Shown: one piece after another, positions 35,639 to 45,440 of the stretch
How positions within the stretch are numbered: position 1 is the first letter of the stretch
Layout of the letters: each line of letters begins with the position of its first letter
Assembly: GCF_000346485.2 (NCBI RefSeq)
Contig: NZ_KQ976354.1
Location: forward strand, 10,808,341 to 10,872,340
Direction of reading: 5' to 3'
DNA: 64,000 nt
DNA from: Scytonema hofmannii PCC 7110
GTDB taxonomy: Bacteria > Cyanobacteriota > Cyanobacteriia > Cyanobacteriales > Nostocaceae
The notes under the pieces: model-generated
Databases searched by the model: none
Seen by the model: the letters and a program-made list of their open reading frames with translations, nothing else
Told to the model about the DNA's origin: nothing
Program-made: the position numbers and the translations under genes

Positions 35639-35737
35639 ATATCTAGGAAAAACTAACTGTAAACAAAATTTCTTTTGAACATAATATGTAGTTTTCAAAC
35701 ATAACACAATCTCTAATTTAAGAAATCAACAAAATAT

Positions 35738-37480
35738 ATGATTTTGACAAATGAGCAACACTTTCGTGACGTATTCCATTCTGCATCTATCGGTATTGCA
35801 TATGTAGGATTAACAGGTCAGTGGTTGCAAGTTAACCAACAGATCTGCGAGATTGTAGGATATACTCAACAGGAGTTATTAGAGCGGACTTTCCAAGACA
35901 TCACCCATCCTGAAGATTTAGAAGCTGACCTTGAATATATGCGTCGCTTGTTGATATCAGAGATTCAAACCTACTCAATGGAAAAGCGGTACATCCGCAA
36001 AAATGGCTCCCATGTTTGGATTTACTTGACTGTTGCACTTGTGCGTTCCCCCAAAGGAGAACCTGAGTATTTTATTTCTGTTATTAAAGATATTAGCGAG
36101 CGCAAACAAATACAAGAAAAGTTAAATTTATTAGCTTATTATGATGTTTTAACAGGTTTACCTAATCGCTTCAAATTTTTGGAGACCCTGCATCAATGTA
36201 TTGAATCTACCAGAGCCAATCCCGATAATTTATTTTCAGTCCTCTATTTAAGCCTTGACCAATACCGGGTTATTAAATACAGTCTCGGTCACAGCCAAAG
36301 CGATAAACTTTTAATTGAGGTTGTTCGCCGATTCTTGAGTTGTTTGAACCATAGCCATGTTTTAGCACGGGTAGGAGAAGATGAGTTTGCTATTTTAATT
36401 AGGAATGAAAGAAATGCTGAGAATATAACAACCATTGCAAATCGCCTTCGAGAGCAAGTCATGAAATCACCTTTTAAGCTCAACCCTCCTTTTGAATCAT
36501 TTACGATCAATATTGGTATTGTTAATAGCACCATTGGATCTGACCAACCTGAAGACTTTTTGCGAGCAGCAGATACTGCTATGCATTATGCAAAATTACA
36601 AGGACGAGACAGTACAGTTGTGTTTGAGAAAGCCATGCAACAAAGCGCTCTTGAGCTTTTGCAGTTGGAAACCGACTTGCAACAAGCAATCAAAAGTCAA
36701 CAGTTATATTTGAGCTATCAACCGATAGTCTCACTAAAAACTGGTTCGATCGCAGGGTTTGAAGCACTTATTAGATGGCAGCATCCTACCAGAGGGATTG
36801 TTCTTCCTACAGAGTTCATTCCATTAGTAGAAGAAACGGGATTAATTGTATCTATTACTGAATGGGTATTAGAAACGGCTAACCGACAGTTAAGTTTGTG
36901 GCAAAAAGAGTTTTTTAACCAGTCATCTCTCTCCATGAGTGTTAATTTGCCTGGAATTCAATTCACGCAACCAAATTTAATTGAGTTTATCGATCGACTT
37001 CTTTTAAAATTTGGACTGAAAGGAGAAAATCTGAAAATAGAAATTACTGAGAGTATGCTTGTAGACAATACAAAACAAGTGATTGTCGTACTCGAAAAAT
37101 TAAAAGCTAGAAACATTCAGTTATCCATTGATGATTTTGGAACAGGATATTCATGTTTCAGCTATTTACACAGTCTTCCTATTGATAATTTAAAGATTGA
37201 CCGTTCTTTTATTAACCAAATTACAGGAAATCGGAAAAAATTAGGTATTGTTCGAGCAATAGTTACCCTAGCACGAGACTTAGGATTGAATGTCATAGCA
37301 GAAGGAGTGGAAACCGCAGAACAGTTAAATATTCTTCGAGAGTTAGGATGCGATTATGCACAAGGGTACTTTTTTTCTAAACCATTAGATACGAAAGAAG
37401 TTGATAATTTTATGAGGAATAGTTTGGGAAAGAAGGCAGAGGTTAGAAATCAAAAGGTTGGAAGTCTCAGTAGACAGTGA
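35738..37480 (+). CDS. PAS-GGDEF-EAL cyclic-di-GMP protein
   Basis: 580 residues: PAS domain (about 5-125, with the PAC-type RYIRKNGSHVWIYLTVALVR), GGDEF domain (130-290) and EAL domain (310-560). The GGDEF signature is degenerate, reading RVGEDEF, so cyclase activity is doubtful. EAL residues look intact: EALIRWQHP, NLPGIQF, EITES, DDFGTGYS, KIDRSFI and EGVET, so c-di-GMP phosphodiesterase activity is likely. The stop falls in the first unit of a GTGACCA array, giving the tail GSLSRQ. It is convergent with the signalling cluster that follows and could be an output of light signals. Confidence 0.88.
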   Translation: MILTNEQHFRDVFHSASIGIAYVGLTGQWLQVNQQICEIVGYTQQELLERTFQDITHPEDLEADLEYMRRLLISEIQTYSMEKRYIRKNGSHVWIYLTVALVRSPKGEPEYFISVIKDISERKQIQEKLNLLAYYDVLTGLPNRFKFLETLHQCIESTRANPDNLFSVLYLSLDQYRVIKYSLGHSQSDKLLIEVVRRFLSCLNHSHVLARVGEDEFAILIRNERNAENITTIANRLREQVMKSPFKLNPPFESFTINIGIVNSTIGSDQPEDFLRAADTAMHYAKLQGRDSTVVFEKAMQQSALELLQLETDLQQAIKSQQLYLSYQPIVSLKTGSIAGFEALIRWQHPTRGIVLPTEFIPLVEETGLIVSITEWVLETANRQLSLWQKEFFNQSSLSMSVNLPGIQFTQPNLIEFIDRLLLKFGLKGENLKIEITESMLVDNTKQVIVVLEKLKARNIQLSIDDFGTGYSCFSYLHSLPIDNLKIDRSFINQITGNRKKLGIVRAIVTLARDLGLNVIAEGVETAEQLNILRELGCDYAQGYFFSKPLDTKEVDNFMRNSLGKKAEVRNQKVGSLSRQ

Positions 37481-37481
37481 G

Positions 37482-37609
37482 CAGTGACCAGTGACCAGTG
37501 ACCAGTGACCAGTGACCAGTGACCAGTGACCAGTGACCAGTGACCAGTGACCAGTGACCAGTGAGTAGTGACAAGTGACCAGTGACCAATGACCAGTGAC
37601 CAGTGACCA
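37482..37609. repeat. Heptamer array (GTGACCA), about 18 units
   Basis: The longest array in the window apart from 58.5 kb, nearly perfect 7-base units with a few AATGACC and GTGAGTA variants. It lies between two convergent genes and begins inside the stop region of the PAS-GGDEF-EAL gene. No spacers, so it is not a CRISPR. Confidence 0.9.
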
Positions 37610-37613
37610 AGAG

Positions 37614-38810
37614 TCAGCTACACTTAGGAATCGTAAAGTAAAATGTAGTTCCTTCTCCTAGCTGTGATTCAGCCCAGATACGTCCCTGGTGACGTTCCAC
37701 AATCTTCTTACAAATAGCCAAACCAATGCCAGTACCGGGAAATTCTGTGCGGGTGTGAAGACGTTTGAAAATTTCAAAAATACGGTCAAGATATTGAGGT
37801 TTGATCCCAATACCGTTATCTCGCACTGAAAACAACCAATGCCCATCTTTTAACTTAGCAGCAATGTGAATTTCAGGAGGTTCTTTTTGACGAAATTTAA
37901 TAGCGTTACCAATAAGATTTTGAAATAACTGGACTAACTGGGTCTTGTCACCAGCAATTGTGGGTAAGGGATCGTGGGAAATGTTAGCGTTGCTCTCGGC
38001 GATCGCAACCTGCAAATTTTTCATTACCTGATGCAATACGCCATTAAGGTCTATGGGTGTAAATTCTTGACCGCGAGAACTCACGCGAGAGTAAGCAAGC
38101 AAGTCTTTAATCAATTGTTGCATCCGAGTTGCCCCATCCGCAACCAAATCCATGTATTCTAGGGCTGTCCCATCTAAACGGTCTTGATATTCATCGATTA
38201 AAAGTTGGGTGTAACCCGTCACCGCCCTTAATGGTTCTTGCAAATCGTGAGCAGCTACATAAGCAAAAGTTTCTAACTCTTGATTTGAGCGTTTCAACTC
38301 AGTTGTGAGTTGTTCGAGTTTGCGTTCTGCTTCCAATCGCTCAGCAATTTCCTGTTGGCGTTTGTAGTTTTCTTTTTGCAGTAAACCGTTTTGCTCAATT
38401 AATTTCTTGTGTAACAATTGGATAGCCAGTTGGTTTTTGACGCGAACTAAAACTTCTTCCACCTGAAACGGTTTGGTGATGTAATCTACTCCACCAACAT
38501 TAAAGGCTTTTACCTTATTAAGAGTCTGATTCAGGGCGCTTAAAAAAATCACTGGGATATCACAAGTTTGTGCATTAGCTTTGAACTGTTGGCAAACCTC
38601 ATATCCATCCATTTCTGGCATTGTGATATCGAGCAAAATTAAATCGGGTGGGTTTGTTTGTGCTGAGAGTAAAGCCAATTCACCATTTTTGGCACATCTT
38701 ACTTCATAGCCCTCTTGAGCCAAAGTCATAGATAAAAGACGCAGGTTAGTGGGTTCATCATCTACAACTAAAATTTTAGCTCGGAGTTCATCAACAGATA
38801 TGCCCTTCAT
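37614..38810 (-). CDS. Receiver-histidine kinase (REC-coiled coil-HisKA-HATPase)
   Basis: 398 residues. Receiver (about 10-125) with VVDDEPTN, Asp in [13 protein letters not shown] and Lys in YITKPF; a long coiled coil (130-175); a phytochrome-type histidine kinase core with H-box ETFAYVAAHDLQEPLRAV and ATP-site motifs NLIGNAIKF, VRDNGIGI and FPGTGIGLA. Its ATG overlaps the stop of the upstream 2184-residue kinase by four bases, so the two are translationally coupled. The receiver suggests that it takes phosphate from, or is regulated by, that partner. Confidence 0.92.
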   Translation of the reverse strand: MKGISVDELRAKILVVDDEPTNLRLLSMTLAQEGYEVRCAKNGELALLSAQTNPPDLILLDITMPEMDGYEVCQQFKANAQTCDIPVIFLSALNQTLNKVKAFNVGGVDYITKPFQVEEVLVRVKNQLAIQLLHKKLIEQNGLLQKENYKRQQEIAERLEAERKLEQLTTELKRSNQELETFAYVAAHDLQEPLRAVTGYTQLLIDEYQDRLDGTALEYMDLVADGATRMQQLIKDLLAYSRVSSRGQEFTPIDLNGVLHQVMKNLQVAIAESNANISHDPLPTIAGDKTQLVQLFQNLIGNAIKFRQKEPPEIHIAAKLKDGHWLFSVRDNGIGIKPQYLDRIFEIFKRLHTRTEFPGTGIGLAICKKIVERHQGRIWAESQLGEGTTFYFTIPKCS

Positions 38811-41800
38811 AAAAAACTAGCTTGTTGAGTTAAATTCATGATTTGGTCGAAATCAAAGTTATCCACTTTCTGAGTGAGTGCTCGAGCAAGCAAGGCATTT
38901 GACTGAGGAATTTGCGTTAGGAGTTCGATCATTTGCTTATCATCAAGTCGAACAGCTGCCTGATGTAACTGTGCTATCCAATCTGCAGGCATGACATTTA
39001 AACTTTCTGCTTTTAGCACGTAGATTTTATCTTCTTCCTCTTGCCGATCGCTAGGTGCGGAAGACAGATTGCTCTCGTCGTAAACATAGCCCACACCTAA
39101 ATGTTGAGCCATTTTTTCCAAAATCACCTCTTCTCGAAACGGTTTCAGGACAAGATCGTCACAACCTGCAGCTAAAATAGCCGTTCGTTCTTCCTCAAAT
39201 GCATTAGCCGTGAGGGCAATAATCACAGTTGACTGACCCTTTGGCTGTGCTTTGATCTGTTTGGTGGCTTGGTAACCGTCCATAACTGGCATTCGCATAT
39301 CCATCCAAATCAAATGCGGTTCCCATCTCTCCCATAGAGCCAGCCCTTCTCGACCATTTTCGGCTTCTCGCACCTTAAATCCCAGAGGTTCTAGCAGTTG
39401 AACGAGCAGTTGGCGGTTTGTCCATTGATCCTCAACTATGAGAATACGGTACTGTGGTTGGTCTGGTGCTAAAGTGAGGACTCGCCCTCTGTGGATGGGT
39501 TGTTCGCTTTGAACGTCTGTGGCTTCAGCTAGCGTTATTGAAATGTCAAACTTAAAAATTGTACCTTGACCGAGAATGCTATTAACAGTAATGTCTCCTC
39601 CCATTAACTGCACAAATTGACGGCTAATTGCCAATCCCAAACCCGTTCCTTGGCTTGCTTTTCGCCCCGCTTGAGTCTGTACAAAGGCATCAAACAAAGT
39701 ATCAAGTTCATTTGGGGCAATACCGAGTCCGGTGTCTTCTACCTCAAAGGTTAGGGATTGGGGACTGAGAAGTGGAGATTGGAGAGGCGTTTTATCAGTC
39801 TCTAGACTTACGCGTAGAATCACATGACCCTGGCGAGTAAACTTGAGTGAGTTGCCAAGTAAATTAATCAAAACTTGGCGCAATTTCTGTTCATCTGTCT
39901 GCACGTATTGAGGGAGATTTGATGCCCGTTCAAAGAATAACTGCAAATTTTTGTATTTGGCTTGCAATCGTAACATTTCTTCTAAATTATTCAGAAGTTG
40001 ATGTAGATTGAAGCCACTGGGATTAAAAGACATTCGACCCGCTTCGATTTTCGACATTTCCAGAACATCATTAATTAACTGTAGGAGATGTTCGCCTGCA
40101 CGATTGATAATTGCCAAAAACTGCTTGTGTTCTGTAGATAGAGAATTATCGCGATTCATGATTTGGCTGTAGCCAAGAATAGCATTGAGGGGAGTTCGTA
40201 GTTCGTGACTCATATTTGCCAAGAACTCGCTCTTTGCTCGGCTGGCTGCATCTGCTACATGAACTGCATGTAGTAGTACGGTTTCTGCTTCCTTGCGAGC
40301 GCTTATATTTTGGATTTGAGAAACAAAATAAAGTGGTGTTTGCTGGGAATCGCGCACTAAGGAAACACTAAGCAAACCCCAGACAATTTGTCCGTTTTTT
40401 TGGATGTAGCGCTTCTCTAGATGGTAGTAAGATATATTACCAGCCAAGAGTTCCTGTACGTTGTTTAGATCGACTTCCAAGTCATCTGGATAAGTAATTT
40501 CCTGAAATGTGAGAGACAATAATTCTGCTTCTGGGTAGCCAAACATTTTGCAAACTGAAGGATTTACCGCCAAGAATCGCCCTTCTAAAGAAACAATACA
40601 CATTCCAACTGCTGTCGTTTCAAAAGCATTTTTAAACTGTTGTTCGCTGCAGCGTAATGCTTCTGTCTGTTCGGCAACTAATTGTGTTAATTTATGCTCG
40701 TTTTGGCATACATTAGCATAAAGTTGGGCATTTTTGATAGAAATAGCTGCTTGGGATGCTAATAAATTTAAAACTTCCAATCTGTCGGGAGTAAAAGCAC
40801 CCGTTGTCAAATTATTTTCCAGATATAAGATAGCAGTTAGTTGTCCCTGATTCAATAGTGGCGCACACAGCACAGATTTTGGCTGTTGTTGAATTATATA
40901 AGGATCGTGAGTAAAATTTCCTTGATGAGCGGCGTCATGCAAAACCACACTCTCTTGGGTACGAATGACATAATTAGCGATCGCAGCAGAAATTAACGGA
41001 GTTATACTGTTCTCATTTACCGATGTCATCGGAATAGATTGCAAAACCACAGCTTCATCTAAGTTCATATTTCCTACTGCTTCAATATTCCATTGAGATT
41101 GCTCCTTTAGAATCAAATATCCCTTTTCTGCACCAGCATTTTCCAGCACAAATCTCATAATTTTTGCTAACAAGACATCCAGTACTATTTCACCTGCCAG
41201 AGTTTGTGAAGCTTTGAGAATGCTAGTTAAATCGAGATTTTTTGATTCACTTTTATGAGTAGTAGAAGTAGAAAAAGTTAAAGTAGTATTTTTAGATTTT
41301 GTTGGGTTTGTAGTCAAAAAATCAGGATATTGTGCTGCTAAATGCTTGACTTTTGTCAAAGCTTGCCAACGAACATAACCATAATAAGCTCTGGTGATAT
41401 AAGTTTGAGCGATTTCCTCCATACCTCGGTCTAAGTAAAACTTAGCGGCTAGTTCATAAGCCAAGGCTTCTTCTTGAAAATAACCGTGATTTCTTGCACC
41501 TTTAATTGCTGTTTCATAACCATCCATTGCTGCGACTGTTTGAGCCAAAACTCGTGCTTTCTCTGCTTCTATCAAGTCATACTTGTGTTGAAAATTCATG
41601 GGAGCATGCATTGCCCAATGATGCATTTTTTCTTGATTTCTATTGACTCGATTCATTAAAGCTGTTTTGTCAGAATTGGGATGCTCAGCAAAAATAGCTA
41701 GCTGAGTTAATGAATCATAGAAATGGAATATAGAGTTAACTAACAGTGACAACGCCGCTTGTAAATATTGTTGTGCCATATCCGCATTTTTTTGCGCTTG

Positions 41801-44800
41801 GCTCAATTCTCCAAATAAATAACAGAGAATCAGTTTATTTAAATAGAATATATGCAACCCTACCTTGTCATCTGCTACCATCAGTATGGGAAGTGCTTGG
41901 TTCTCATCATAAGCAGAACCGACTAATTGTATGGGATTTTCCGAGCGTTCTAGCAAGTTCTGAACTGTTTGCCAATAGATAGCTGTCCAATGAAAAGGCA
42001 TTTCCTGTTTGAGTTTACCAATTGCCTGATTGTAATTAGCTATCTGTTTTTCTAGCTCAAGCAAATCTTGCCCGATAAAAAATGAAAATTGACACCAACC
42101 ATAAGCACTATAAGCAGCAAATTCAAAATCTCCAGTTTCTAATGTTCCTTTATAAGCCTCAGACAACATGACTAGTGCTTTTTTGATATGTTCTTTCCAG
42201 TGGAGAACTTGAGCAAATATAGCAAGAGACTTAGCTATAACTTTTTTATCGGAAAATTTTTGAGCTAAGGTTAAAGATAAATGTCCAAATCTATGACCTA
42301 GCTCGATTTTTTGAAGCCCGCCACATAAAGCAACAGCATAAAAAGCATAAGCAAATGCTGACTCTGAGCTATTACCATATTGAATTGATAGATTAACTTT
42401 TACTAAAATAATTAGAAAGAAAAGTTCTGGAGCACCTATATATGCAACAGCAGATATACTCTCCAGCATCATTAAAACAGCTGATTTTTCCGGTTGAGTC
42501 ATTTCGGGTAGGTGAATTAAATCTTCAACTTCCCTATCTGCTAAAAGTAAATCGTTTTCTGAGAGTGCTTGTTGAATATCTAACTGGCTTGGTTTCTCTG
42601 GTATAATTACACCTAACCACTGTAGAAATTCTAGAGCTATATGAATTGCACCTTTAAGATCGCTCTGTGCAGTTAAAGCTTTAATTTTGACTTCACAAAC
42701 TTTTAATTTTTCTAGGTTGGTTTTGGCACAATTGAGAACTGCTAGTGTCAATTGCTCCATCTGCTCAAAATGACAGGATAAATAAGCAGTTTGGGCAGCT
42801 TGTGAGTAGAGATTTAATGTAAGATTATACTGTTGTTGCCAACTATCTGCATTGAGAAGCTTGATGCCAATTTGGAAATATTTAAATGATGGCTCATATG
42901 CCATAGTAGCTAAAGCTTTTTCACCTGCAATTAAATTCAATTCAGCTATTTTAATTTTTTCTGGTTGTAGATTAATTAGGTCAATAGCTTGATTAAATTG
43001 GTCAACAATATCAAAAATCTTTTCTTCTAAATCCTCCTGAGTGGAATTAGCGAGTAGCAAACGACCAATTTGTAAATGAGTCGATTGCTTTTGCGTTTCC
43101 TCAATTAAAGAATAAGCTGCTTGTTGGACTCTATCATGTAAAAATTGCAGCCTCACTTCACTAACAAAGCTATCATCTCCGAGTCCCAATAATTTATACT
43201 TTTTATTTAAGGAGAACACCAAACCTTCTTGTAAGCCAGGAAAAAGTTCAGTAAAAACTTGACTGGGGTCTTGTTGAGATATTGTTGCCAATGTTAACAA
43301 ATCGAAGCTATGACCAATACAAGCTGCTAACTTTAAAACAGTCTGAGTTTTTTCTGGCAATTTGTTGATTTTGCCTACCATTAATTCTACTACATTCGCA
43401 GTGATGTTTTTGAGTTGGATTTGCCCTATATCCCATTGCCATTGTCGTAATTTATAGTTGAATTTTAACACTTTTTCAACGTAAAGACACTTGAAAAACT
43501 CAATTGTGAAAAAAGCATTTCCTTGTGTTTTCTTATAAACTAATTCGGTTAATTGTTGGCAGGATGATTGGGAACAAGCTAAAGTTTCAGCAATTAAAGT
43601 GTTGATATCGAGTTTTGTCAGGTTATTCAAGTGAATGAATGAAATCAGCCCTTCTTCTTGTGCGATCTCCTCTAAAGTCATCATCAATGGATGAGTTGCA
43701 TCAACTTCATTATCTCGATAAGCACCAAGAATGAGGATGTGTTCTAGAGTGCGATCGCTCATAATAATTTTTAGCAAGCTTAATGATGCTCCATCCGCCC
43801 ATTGCAAGTCATCTATAAATAAAACAAGCGGATGTTCGGCTTGGCTAATCGCTCTGATAAAATTTTGGCAAACTAAATTAAACCGATTTTGGGCTTCAAC
43901 TGCGCCAACTTGAGCAACAGGAGGCTGTGAACCAAGAATAAATTCCAAGCTAGGAATCACATCAATCAAGATCTGTCCGTTATCACCCACTGCAGCTAAA
44001 ATTTTCTCTTTCCACTCGTTGAAAACAGAACTGCTTTCACTAAGCAGTTGATTGCACAATTCATTAAACGCCTGACTGATAGCAGAATAAGGAATATTGC
44101 GTTGGAACTGGTCAAACTTACCGGAAATAAAATTTCCTCGACGTGCGGTAATGGGTTTGTAAATTTCTCGAACTAAAGCCGATTTACCCACACCAGAGTA
44201 ACCACCTACCAAGACCATCTCGATTTTGGATTTTGGATTTTGGATTTTGGATTTTAGATTTTGGATTTTGGATTGGTGAGTTGGGGACAACGCAACAGAA
44301 ACCCGGTTTCTTGGAGAAACCCGGTTTCTCTGTGCAAAATTTTCATCCCTTGCATCCCTTGTATTCCCTGCAACTCCTACTTTCCCTGCATCCCCTGCAA
44401 CTCTTGCAAATGCTGCGAGTAATTTTGCTATTTCTTGTTCTCTGCCATATAATTTTTGTGGAATTTGAAACTTGTCTGCAATATCTTGCTGACCCAAAGA
44501 AAAGGAAACTATTTCACCAGTCGTTTGTAATTGATGCAGACATTGTTCTAAATCTGCCTTCAATCCATAAGCTGATTGATATCGATTCTCAGGGTTTTTT
44601 GCCATTAACTTCATGACAATCTCTGAGATGATTGGGGGTATAGGCGCACAGGTATATTCCCCTACCAGTTCGTGCGGTGGTACTGCTTGTTTAGCAATAT
44701 GACTGTGTACCAATTCAAGAGCATCACTTTTAGGAAAGGGCAATTGTCCTGTCAGAAGTTCATAAAAAGTTACACCCAAAGCATAAAAATCAGTGCGATA

Positions 44801-45361
44801 ATCTATCGAACGATTCATCCGTCCTGTTTGTTCGGGAGACATATAGGCGAGGGTACCTTCTAAGATATTGGGATGGCGAAATGTTTGGTTTTCCCGTGAA
44901 AGTACGCTTGAAATGCCAAAGTCAATAATTTTGACTTGTTTAGTAGCTCGGTTGAAGACAATATTGCTGGGGTTAATATCTTTATGAATAACGTTAGCTG
45001 CATGAATTGCACCCAAGATTTCGGTAATATCAATTGCCAACCGGAGAAACTCTGATAATGGCATTTGACCGGCAACTTGTAACATGGCTAAGGAGTCGCC
45101 ACCAAAATCTTCTAAAACTATGATTAAATGTTTTTGCTCATCTAAAAATTTGTAAGCCTCTACCACCCCGGATATTTTCAAGGTGCGAGTTACTTCATAT
45201 TCCCGCTTAAACCAAGCCAATTGTTCCGGGTTGGGATAAGTCTCTTTAAGCATTTTAAAAATGACAGGTTGTTGATCGGATATCTTATAACCACGATAAA
45301 TCAATGAATGGCTACTTTCGTACAATTGTTTGGTGATTTGATAACCGGAAATGTTTATCAT
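38807..45361 (-). CDS. Giant hybrid kinase: Ser/Thr kinase-AAA ATPase-GAF-PAS-HisKA-HATPase-REC
   Basis: 2184 residues from the ATG at 45361 (MINISGYQITKQLYESSHSL); a GTG in the upstream repeat is less likely. A Ser/Thr kinase-like domain (10-270) has HKDINPSN and IIDFG. An ATPase follows with Walker A GYSGVGKSA (about 385) and VLFIDDLQWAD. A long helical-repeat region (about 650-1330) precedes GAF (about 1370-1520), PAS (1573-1690), kinase with SHELRTPLN (about 1715) and a receiver with MDMRMPVMDGYQ (about 1973 on). The C-terminal 80 residues resemble those of the bacteriophytochrome. This domain series is common in Nostocales. Residues about 313-380, before Walker A, are repeat-derived (findings). 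Confidence 0.9.
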   Translation of the reverse strand: MINISGYQITKQLYESSHSLIYRGYKISDQQPVIFKMLKETYPNPEQLAWFKREYEVTRTLKISGVVEAYKFLDEQKHLIIVLEDFGGDSLAMLQVAGQMPLSEFLRLAIDITEILGAIHAANVIHKDINPSNIVFNRATKQVKIIDFGISSVLSRENQTFRHPNILEGTLAYMSPEQTGRMNRSIDYRTDFYALGVTFYELLTGQLPFPKSDALELVHSHIAKQAVPPHELVGEYTCAPIPPIISEIVMKLMAKNPENRYQSAYGLKADLEQCLHQLQTTGEIVSFSLGQQDIADKFQIPQKLYGREQEIAKLLAAFARVAGDAGKVGVAGNTRDARDENFAQRNRVSPRNRVSVALSPTHQSKIQNLKSKIQNPKSKIEMVLVGGYSGVGKSALVREIYKPITARRGNFISGKFDQFQRNIPYSAISQAFNELCNQLLSESSSVFNEWKEKILAAVGDNGQILIDVIPSLEFILGSQPPVAQVGAVEAQNRFNLVCQNFIRAISQAEHPLVLFIDDLQWADGASLSLLKIIMSDRTLEHILILGAYRDNEVDATHPLMMTLEEIAQEEGLISFIHLNNLTKLDINTLIAETLACSQSSCQQLTELVYKKTQGNAFFTIEFFKCLYVEKVLKFNYKLRQWQWDIGQIQLKNITANVVELMVGKINKLPEKTQTVLKLAACIGHSFDLLTLATISQQDPSQVFTELFPGLQEGLVFSLNKKYKLLGLGDDSFVSEVRLQFLHDRVQQAAYSLIEETQKQSTHLQIGRLLLANSTQEDLEEKIFDIVDQFNQAIDLINLQPEKIKIAELNLIAGEKALATMAYEPSFKYFQIGIKLLNADSWQQQYNLTLNLYSQAAQTAYLSCHFEQMEQLTLAVLNCAKTNLEKLKVCEVKIKALTAQSDLKGAIHIALEFLQWLGVIIPEKPSQLDIQQALSENDLLLADREVEDLIHLPEMTQPEKSAVLMMLESISAVAYIGAPELFFLIILVKVNLSIQYGNSSESAFAYAFYAVALCGGLQKIELGHRFGHLSLTLAQKFSDKKVIAKSLAIFAQVLHWKEHIKKALVMLSEAYKGTLETGDFEFAAYSAYGWCQFSFFIGQDLLELEKQIANYNQAIGKLKQEMPFHWTAIYWQTVQNLLERSENPIQLVGSAYDENQALPILMVADDKVGLHIFYLNKLILCYLFGELSQAQKNADMAQQYLQAALSLLVNSIFHFYDSLTQLAIFAEHPNSDKTALMNRVNRNQEKMHHWAMHAPMNFQHKYDLIEAEKARVLAQTVAAMDGYETAIKGARNHGYFQEEALAYELAAKFYLDRGMEEIAQTYITRAYYGYVRWQALTKVKHLAAQYPDFLTTNPTKSKNTTLTFSTSTTHKSESKNLDLTSILKASQTLAGEIVLDVLLAKIMRFVLENAGAEKGYLILKEQSQWNIEAVGNMNLDEAVVLQSIPMTSVNENSITPLISAAIANYVIRTQESVVLHDAAHQGNFTHDPYIIQQQPKSVLCAPLLNQGQLTAILYLENNLTTGAFTPDRLEVLNLLASQAAISIKNAQLYANVCQNEHKLTQLVAEQTEALRCSEQQFKNAFETTAVGMCIVSLEGRFLAVNPSVCKMFGYPEAELLSLTFQEITYPDDLEVDLNNVQELLAGNISYYHLEKRYIQKNGQIVWGLLSVSLVRDSQQTPLYFVSQIQNISARKEAETVLLHAVHVADAASRAKSEFLANMSHELRTPLNAILGYSQIMNRDNSLSTEHKQFLAIINRAGEHLLQLINDVLEMSKIEAGRMSFNPSGFNLHQLLNNLEEMLRLQAKYKNLQLFFERASNLPQYVQTDEQKLRQVLINLLGNSLKFTRQGHVILRVSLETDKTPLQSPLLSPQSLTFEVEDTGLGIAPNELDTLFDAFVQTQAGRKASQGTGLGLAISRQFVQLMGGDITVNSILGQGTIFKFDISITLAEATDVQSEQPIHRGRVLTLAPDQPQYRILIVEDQWTNRQLLVQLLEPLGFKVREAENGREGLALWERWEPHLIWMDMRMPVMDGYQATKQIKAQPKGQSTVIIALTANAFEEERTAILAAGCDDLVLKPFREEVILEKMAQHLGVGYVYDESNLSSAPSDRQEEEDKIYVLKAESLNVMPADWIAQLHQAAVRLDDKQMIELLTQIPQSNALLARALTQKVDNFDFDQIMNLTQQASFL
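44221..44410. repeat. Repeats embedded in the coding sequence of the giant kinase
   Basis: GGATTTT heptamers (44221-44280) are followed by two AAACCCGGTTTCT palindromes (about 44297-44335) and a CATCCCTTG/CCCTGCAACTC run (44345-44405). All remain in frame and encode the low-complexity linker IQNLKSKIQNPKSKIE and its N-terminal neighbours. The AAACCCGGTTTCT core also occurs in the intergenic palindrome at 62.4 kb. Confidence 0.8.
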
Positions 45362-45368
45362 TTTAAAG

Positions 45369-45440
45369 GTCACTGGTCACTGGTCACTGGTCACTGGTCA
45401 CTGATCCTGGTCACTGGTCACTGGTCACTGGTCACTGGTC
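45369..45440. repeat. Heptamer array (TGGTCAC) between two kinase genes
   Basis: Ten or so 7-base units with one GATCCTG interruption. It provides the stop codon and last residues (LTSDQ) of the upstream hybrid kinase and ends eight bases before the ATG of the giant kinase. Confidence 0.9.

Noticed and set aside
36289-36936. Short antisense frames in the PAS-GGDEF-EAL gene
   Set aside because: Shadows of a well-supported gene.
37482-37609. Possible CRISPR array
   Set aside because: The repeats are contiguous 7-base units without spacers, and no cas genes are near. The same holds for 31306-31405, 45369-45440 and 58538-58684.
38807-45373. GTG at 45373 as start of the giant kinase
   Set aside because: It lies within the TGGTCAC/GTGACC array; the ATG at 45361 gives the start typical of this kinase group (MINISGYQI).
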